Source: Cedecea colo (lineage in GTDB: Bacteria > Pseudomonadota > Gammaproteobacteria > Enterobacterales > Enterobacteriaceae). From it: 64,000 nt of DNA. How positions within the stretch are numbered: the stretch's first letter is position 1; each line of letters starts with the position of its first letter. The position numbers and the translations under genes are program-made. Under the pieces are notes generated by a model. It had not been told where the DNA came from, did not search any database, and saw only the letters and a program-made list of their open reading frames with translations. The stretch spans positions 1 through 64,000 of the forward strand of contig NZ_SOYS01000014.1 of assembly GCF_011808225.1 (NCBI RefSeq), in the 5' to 3' direction. This document shows positions 61,239 to 64,000 of the stretch, one piece after another.

Positions 61239-62327
61239 TTAAGAAATGCTGCTGTTTCTGCGTTGACGACGCTTGATGCGTCTTATGAAGCGAGCGACTT
61301 TCCAGGCGCGCTTAATGCAATAATCATAGAGCACAAATGCTAGCAAGAATAATGCCAACATCACCCATTCAGGAATGGAGTGAATATATTCTGCGGCCAC
61401 CCCAATGCCTGCCAAAAGCGCAGCGGCCAGGGTAATCAGCACGAAAGCCTGTCGGGAAGTGAAGCCGGCACGCATGATCAGATGATGAATATGCTGGCGG
61501 TCCGGAGAGAACGGACTCATGCCTTTGCGCAAACGACGGTACATGATGGCGATCATGTCCATCAGCGGAATGGCGATTATCCACAATGCCGTGACGGGAC
61601 TGATAGGATGGGTTTTACCCTGGGTGGTTTCGAGCAAAATCCAGATGATGGTAAAGCCGATCAACGTGCTGCCGGCATCCCCCATAAACACTTTATAGCG
61701 TCGCCCTAACACGCCCAGATTCAGTAAAATGTAAGGGAGAATGGCCGCGATCATCGCGAAACACCACATAGCTAAGCTGAGCTGGCCGTCGAAATAAAGA
61801 ATAAGTCCCATGGCTGCGAAGGAGACACACGAAAGACCACCGAGAAGCCCGTCAATACCGTCAACCATATTGAAAGCATTAATCGCGGCCCAGACGGCGA
61901 ACAGGGTCAGGAAATACCCAAACGGCCCCAGCACCATTTCCCATGAGCCAAAAATATATCCCAGGCTGCTTAGGTAGAGCTTTCCGACAACCATCATCAC
62001 AATGCCGATCAGCGCCTGAACTGAAGCTCTTATTTTCACGCTGATATCGTAACGATCGTCCAGCGCGCCAACAAAAACCAGTACACCCGCGCAGAGCAGA
62101 TAAAGCCAGGCATGAGGGATATAGTAATTGGCTATCAGAAATGTAAAGCAGATTCCCGCATAGACAGAGATACCGCCCACCAGAGGAATTAGCCCCTGAT
62201 GGCGTTTACGGAAGTTTGGTTTATCAACCAATCCAACTTTTTTAGCTACCTTGCGCGCAAAAAAAAGGAAAATGGTAGTAAATAAAAAAATACAGACCAG
62301 ATCGGTACCAGCGGTGATTAAATTCAC
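61239..62327 (-). CDS. wecA: undecaprenyl-phosphate GlcNAc-1-phosphate transferase
   Basis: WecA makes GlcNAc-PP-undecaprenol, the first lipid intermediate of ECA and of many O antigens. About eleven helices are visible. Asp90/Asp91 (GALDDRYD) and Asp156/Asp159 (NMVDGIDG) are the magnesium and catalytic residues, and SPDRQHIHH is the C-terminal loop motif. I start at the GTG at 62327 (362 residues), which matches the E. coli MNLLT start; the ORF extension begins with TTG. The C-terminal tail is slightly shorter than in E. coli (367). Confidence 0.95.
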   Translation of the reverse strand: MNLITAGTDLVCIFLFTTIFLFFARKVAKKVGLVDKPNFRKRHQGLIPLVGGISVYAGICFTFLIANYYIPHAWLYLLCAGVLVFVGALDDRYDISVKIRASVQALIGIVMMVVGKLYLSSLGYIFGSWEMVLGPFGYFLTLFAVWAAINAFNMVDGIDGLLGGLSCVSFAAMGLILYFDGQLSLAMWCFAMIAAILPYILLNLGVLGRRYKVFMGDAGSTLIGFTIIWILLETTQGKTHPISPVTALWIIAIPLMDMIAIMYRRLRKGMSPFSPDRQHIHHLIMRAGFTSRQAFVLITLAAALLAGIGVAAEYIHSIPEWVMLALFLLAFVLYDYCIKRAWKVARFIRRIKRRQRRNSSIS

Positions 62328-62522
62328 AGTGCAAGCTCTCTGCAAAATAAATGGCCAGGATGCTTATGCCCCTGCCTGGTGGTTGTACGTAATTCTTCCA
62401 TGAACAATCTGTTGGTTATTTAATCGAATACATCGCAACACAAATTTTTGGTTGGTCGCCTGTAGGCATCCATTGCCATCTTTAATGTGCCGCTACGATA
62501 GTCGTTTCTATATCGTATATAC

Positions 62523-62557
62523 CACTAAAGAAAAACGCCACGTCTAAGCGTGGCGTT
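62523..62557 (-). terminator. rho intrinsic terminator
   Basis: On the minus strand AACGCCACG pairs with CGTGGCGTT across a six-base loop (62557-62534), with TTTTTCTTT following. It lies 17 bases after the rho stop. The remaining 195 bases before wecA must hold the ECA operon promoter; a TTAAAT-type -10 near 62430 is the best candidate, but I could not settle it. Confidence 0.85.
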
Positions 62558-62574
62558 CCCCGAGTTTTTATTGC

Positions 62575-63834
62575 TTACGAGCGCTTCATCATATCGAAGA
62601 ATTCGTCGTTGGTTTTGGTCATCGCCAACTTGTTAATGAGGAATTCCATCGCATCGATTTCACCCATCGGGTGGATAATCTTACGCAGGATCCACATTTT
62701 CTGCAGCTCTTCCTGGGTGGTAAGGAGCTCTTCTTTACGCGTACCAGAACGGTTGTAGTCGATTGCAGGGAACACACGTTTCTCAGCGATTTTACGCGCC
62801 AGATGCAGTTCCATGTTGCCGGTACCTTTAAATTCTTCGTAGATAACTTCATCCATTTTAGAACCGGTATCGACCAGCGCGGTGGCGATGATAGTCAGGC
62901 TGCCACCTTCTTCCACGTTACGTGCTGCACCGAAGAAGCGTTTTGGACGATGCAGGGCGTTAGCGTCTACACCACCGGTCAACACTTTACCGGAAGCCGG
63001 TACCACGGTGTTGTAAGCACGAGCCAGACGGGTAATGGAGTCCAGCAGGATGATAACGTCTTTTTTATGCTCAACCAGGCGCTTCGCTTTCTCGATTACC
63101 ATTTCGGCAACCTGAACGTGGCGGGATGCCGGCTCATCAAAGGTAGAAGCAACCACTTCACCTTTAACCAGACGTTGCATCTCGGTCACCTCTTCCGGAC
63201 GTTCGTCGATGAGCAGAACCATCAGTACGCAATCCGGGTGGTTATAAGCGATGCTCTGGGCAATGTTTTGCAGCAGCATGGTTTTACCGGCTTTCGGCGG
63301 TGCCACAATCAGGCCACGCTGGCCGCGACCGATTGGCGAAGCCAAATCCAGTACGCGTGCGGTTAAATCCTCGGTAGAACCGTTACCACGTTCCATGCGC
63401 AGACGTGAGTTGGCATGCAGCGGGGTTAAGTTTTCAAACAGGATTTTGCTACGCGCGTTTTCCGGTTTGTCGTAGTTAACCTCGTTTACTTTCAGCAGGG
63501 CAAAGTAACGCTCGCCTTCTTTCGGCGGACGAATCTTACCGGAGATGGTATCCCCTGTGCGGAGGTTGAAACGGCGGATTTGGCTGGGAGAAACGTAGAT
63601 ATCATCGGGGCCGGCGAGGTAGGAGCTGTCTGCGGAGCGGAGGAAACCAAATCCATCCTGCAGTATCTCCAGCACACCGTCGCCAAAGATATCTTCGCCA
63701 CTCTTAGCATGTTGCTTCAGGATGGAGAAAATAATGTCCTGTTTGCGCATGCGGGCCTGATTTTCCAGCCCCATATTTTCGCCGAGAGTAATCAGCTCAG
63801 AAACCGGCGTATTCTTTAATTCGGTAAGATTCAT
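62575..63834 (-). CDS. rho: transcription termination factor Rho
   Basis: Rho is the hexameric RNA-dependent ATPase that ends transcription. The 419 residues equal E. coli. The N-terminal RNA-binding cold-shock domain includes [17 protein letters not shown]; the P-loop is PPKAGKT near 179-185; the R-loop is [16 protein letters not shown]. Its long leader carries rhoL and is the site of autogenous control in E. coli. Confidence 0.98.
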   Translation of the reverse strand: MNLTELKNTPVSELITLGENMGLENQARMRKQDIIFSILKQHAKSGEDIFGDGVLEILQDGFGFLRSADSSYLAGPDDIYVSPSQIRRFNLRTGDTISGKIRPPKEGERYFALLKVNEVNYDKPENARSKILFENLTPLHANSRLRMERGNGSTEDLTARVLDLASPIGRGQRGLIVAPPKAGKTMLLQNIAQSIAYNHPDCVLMVLLIDERPEEVTEMQRLVKGEVVASTFDEPASRHVQVAEMVIEKAKRLVEHKKDVIILLDSITRLARAYNTVVPASGKVLTGGVDANALHRPKRFFGAARNVEEGGSLTIIATALVDTGSKMDEVIYEEFKGTGNMELHLARKIAEKRVFPAIDYNRSGTRKEELLTTQEELQKMWILRKIIHPMGEIDAMEFLINKLAMTKTNDEFFDMMKRS

Positions 63835-63945
63835 AATGGTGGGTTCTTAAACTCGGGGTAAATCTCGAACATGTTTCGTGAATGGTATGGCAGGGTCATC
63901 CATGCCTGTTTAATGGCCAGCACCACATGTCTTATCGCTGTCTGG

Positions 63946-64000
63946 TCATAGGAAAAACGCAGAACTGAAACGACACGACGGAATGGGTGATACGCCCGAA
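63946..64000 (-). CDS. rhoL: rho leader peptide RhoL, C-terminal part (cut by window edge)
   Basis: In the minus-strand frame ending at the TGA at 63948-63946 the visible residues are SGVSPIPSCRFSSAFFL. The PSCRFSSA core matches my recollection of the E. coli 33-residue rho leader peptide, but the frame ends about eleven residues earlier than there. The start lies beyond base 64000. Its position 112 bases upstream of rho fits. Confidence 0.65.
   Translation of the reverse strand, partial: SGVSPIPSCRFSSAFFL

Noticed and set aside
61215-62574. Search for an ops/JUMPstart element at the start of the ECA operon
   Set aside because: No GGCGGTAG sequence is present upstream of wecA, so RfaH control of this operon is not supported.

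Overview
The window is a stretch of core chromosome from a gamma-proteobacterium of the Enterobacteriaceae. Nearly every protein matches its Escherichia coli counterpart in length and motif order, and the gene order follows the E. coli rrnA-to-rho segment in inverted orientation. Several details show it is not E. coli: an Asp-type hemB between tatD and rfaH, a ubiquitin-free core with no aslA/aslB between hemY and the tRNA cluster, glmZ lying directly beside hemY, ERIC and REP-like repeats, and many amino acid differences. An Enterobacter/Kosakonia/Cedecea-like genus is plausible, but the sequence alone does not let me name one.

Layout. 1-606: 5' end of a 16S rRNA gene on the minus strand with its P1/P2 promoters and boxA. 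607-4591: pepQ-yigZ-trkH-hemG operon (minus). 4592-8144: FadR-controlled fadBA (plus). 8383-10615: fre and ubiD (minus). 10803-11291: rfaH (plus). 11333-17867: ubiE-ubiJ-ubiB, then tatABCD with hemB at the end (minus). 17953-20450: rmuC and udp (minus). 20708-21535: dlhH (plus). 21568-25089: divergent metE/metR. 24977-29239: bioP, yigL, pldB, rhtB, rhtC. 29307-33806: recQ, pldA, yigI, rarD. 33915-35147: corA with a long leader encoding a corL-like peptide. 35235-40973: SOS-controlled uvrD, then the yigB-xerC-yigA-dapF-lptM block (minus). 41102-48331: cyaY, cyaA and the hemCDXY operon. 48375-49845: glmZ sRNA, repeats and the Arg-His-Leu-Pro tRNA operon. 49913-51283: yifK (thrP). 51436-62327: the complete enterobacterial common antigen (ECA) operon wecA-wzzE-wecB-wecC-wecD-wecE-wzxE-wecF-wzyE-wecG, read on the minus strand. 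62575-64000: rho and the end of its leader peptide gene rhoL.

How the genes work together. Three heme-related loci are present (hemB, hemCDXY, hemG), plus ubiquinone genes (ubiE, ubiJ, ubiB, ubiD) and the Tat translocon. The ECA operon is complete, from the lipid-linked first sugar (WecA) through UDP-ManNAcA supply (WecB, WecC), Fuc4NAc supply (WecE, WecD), the glycosyltransferases (WecG, WecF), the flippase (WzxE) and polymerase/chain length control (WzyE, WzzE).

I found no defence system, prophage, insertion sequence, CRISPR array, integrated island or broken gene, and no protein family that looks new. What deserves a second look is mostly non-coding: two tandem repeats carrying the 3' end of tRNA-Pro, a two-copy paired-hairpin terminator element, an ERIC placed between the uvrD LexA box and start codon, a foldable corA leader, a terminator-like hairpin inside the ECA operon, and the location and metal-site type of hemB. 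All start choices, regulatory sites and folds were read by eye; none was computed.
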